A DNA stretch of 64,000 nucleotides. It comes from Nitzschia sp. DOCU1. Taxonomy: Eukaryota > Bacillariophyta > Bacillariophyceae > Bacillariales > Bacillariaceae. The translations under genes were made by a program, and so were the position numbers. The stretch covers positions 3,658,001 to 3,722,000 of the forward strand of contig OX595987.1 in NCBI GenBank assembly GCA_951394045.1, given 5' to 3'. Of this stretch, positions 63,562-64,000 are shown in pieces. The notes under the pieces are model-generated. The model saw nothing but the letters and a program-made list of their open reading frames with translations, ran no database searches and was not told where the DNA came from. Within the stretch, counting starts at the first letter, position 1. Each line of letters opens with the position of its first letter.

Positions 63562-64000
63562 ATGTTGTCGGTTGCCTCTCGTCGACTCTTCTCTGCTGCA
63601 CCTCCTGAGCTAAGGCACTTGCCGCGTGCTTATATTAGTGCTGGTACTAATCTTCATTCATTGTCGCCGCGATGTTGGGCTGCCGTGTCCTGGACAACGA
63701 CTCGTCACGTATCGTCTGGTTCTTCGTCTGCGGCCAAACCTCCCATTGCTGACGTCGTCATTGATGTCCCCACCGAAGGAGAATGGGCCGGTTGTCGTCG
63801 TGACTTTATGGCACCCATTCATATTCCCGTCCGCGGCAGTGAAGTTCTAACAAATCCCTTGTACAACAAGGGCACGGCGTTCAAATCCGGGGAACGAGAT
63901 CGTTTACGATTTCGTGGGTTGCTACCCCATCGCGTCATGAATATTCACAAACAAAAAGAAAGATTCTTGTTGGCACTCCGAGATTTGGATTCGAATATTC
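63562..64000 (+). CDS. Malic enzyme, mitochondrial, N-terminal part (runs off the window)
   Basis: ATG at 63562 opens a frame that is still open at base 64000 (146 codons). The N-terminus (LSVASRRLFSAAPPELRHLPRAY) is Arg/Ser/Ala rich and amphipathic, as in mitochondrial presequences. From about residue 100 it reads LTNPLYNKGTAFKSGERDRL, then RFRGLLPHRVMNIHKQKERF, the conserved N-terminal malic enzyme segment (N-K-G-x-A-F, E-R-x-x-L, R-G-L-L-P). The enzyme oxidatively decarboxylates malate to pyruvate with NAD(P)+. The cofactor-binding and catalytic residues lie beyond the window, so NAD or NADP preference cannot be told. An unusual insert, EWAGCRRDFMAPIHIPVRGS, precedes the conserved part. 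Confidence 0.82.
   Translation, partial: MLSVASRRLFSAAPPELRHLPRAYISAGTNLHSLSPRCWAAVSWTTTRHVSSGSSSAAKPPIADVVIDVPTEGEWAGCRRDFMAPIHIPVRGSEVLTNPLYNKGTAFKSGERDRLRFRGLLPHRVMNIHKQKERFLLALRDLDSNI

Overview
This window is nuclear DNA of a diatom, most likely a raphid pennate. The signs are short spliceosomal introns (67-202 bp, GT..AG) in dense genes on both strands, bipartite plastid presequences with an aromatic residue after the signal peptide, an HSF-type transcription factor, a Ty1/copia element of the kind common in diatoms, and very long Pro/Ser- and Gly-Pro-Thr-repeat secreted proteins typical of diatom cell walls and mucilage. Species-level assignment is not possible from the sequence alone. 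All gene models below were built by eye, joining exons by splice-site phase.

Layout. 1-4666: the 3' part of a Ty1/copia retrotransposon (gag, protease, integrase, reverse transcriptase, RNase H, 3' LTR), with an in-frame TGA between gag and pol and a frameshift before RNase H. 4820-16640: two tandem paralogous genes for secreted PSxxPS-repeat proteins (873 and 1817 aa). They share promoter and 3' flanks, a third orphan 3' flank lies between them, and the second carries a homogeneous 156-bp coding minisatellite in 22 copies. 16891-17496: a small probable plastid protein. 17860-25623 (minus): a 2553-aa secreted protein with a choice-of-anchor A-like domain, five copies of a Cys-containing beta-type domain and GPT-repeat linkers, enlarged by a recent 1287-bp tandem duplication. 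26795-28260: a short-chain dehydrogenase. 28290-38508: a GT90/CAP10-like glycosyltransferase and two CRAL-TRIO-like paralogues, all minus strand, with about 4.9 kb of repeats and a decayed non-LTR-type fragment between the paralogues.

39100-64000 is gene dense: branched-chain 2-oxoacid dehydrogenase E1 beta, a hypothetical locus broken by a TAG, a probably plastid aldo-keto reductase, a globin, a PPX/prune-like DHH phosphoesterase, pyroglutamyl-peptidase I, a pheophytinase-like hydrolase, a seven-exon ABC-B transporter with unusual domain order, a BTB protein, a polytopic membrane protein, an HSF gene with a frameshifted DNA-binding domain, and the 5' end of a mitochondrial malic enzyme. The adjacent genes do not form one pathway; they look like ordinary metabolic, plastid and cell-surface genes.

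The most notable observation is that the second intron of the glycosyltransferase gene and the second intron of the neighbouring CRAL-TRIO gene are almost the same 85-bp sequence, beginning exactly at the 5' splice site, while their exons are unrelated. This is what a mobile intron (introner-like element) would look like. The second is the transporter order TMD-NBD-NBD-TMD, supported by seven exons whose phases all fit.
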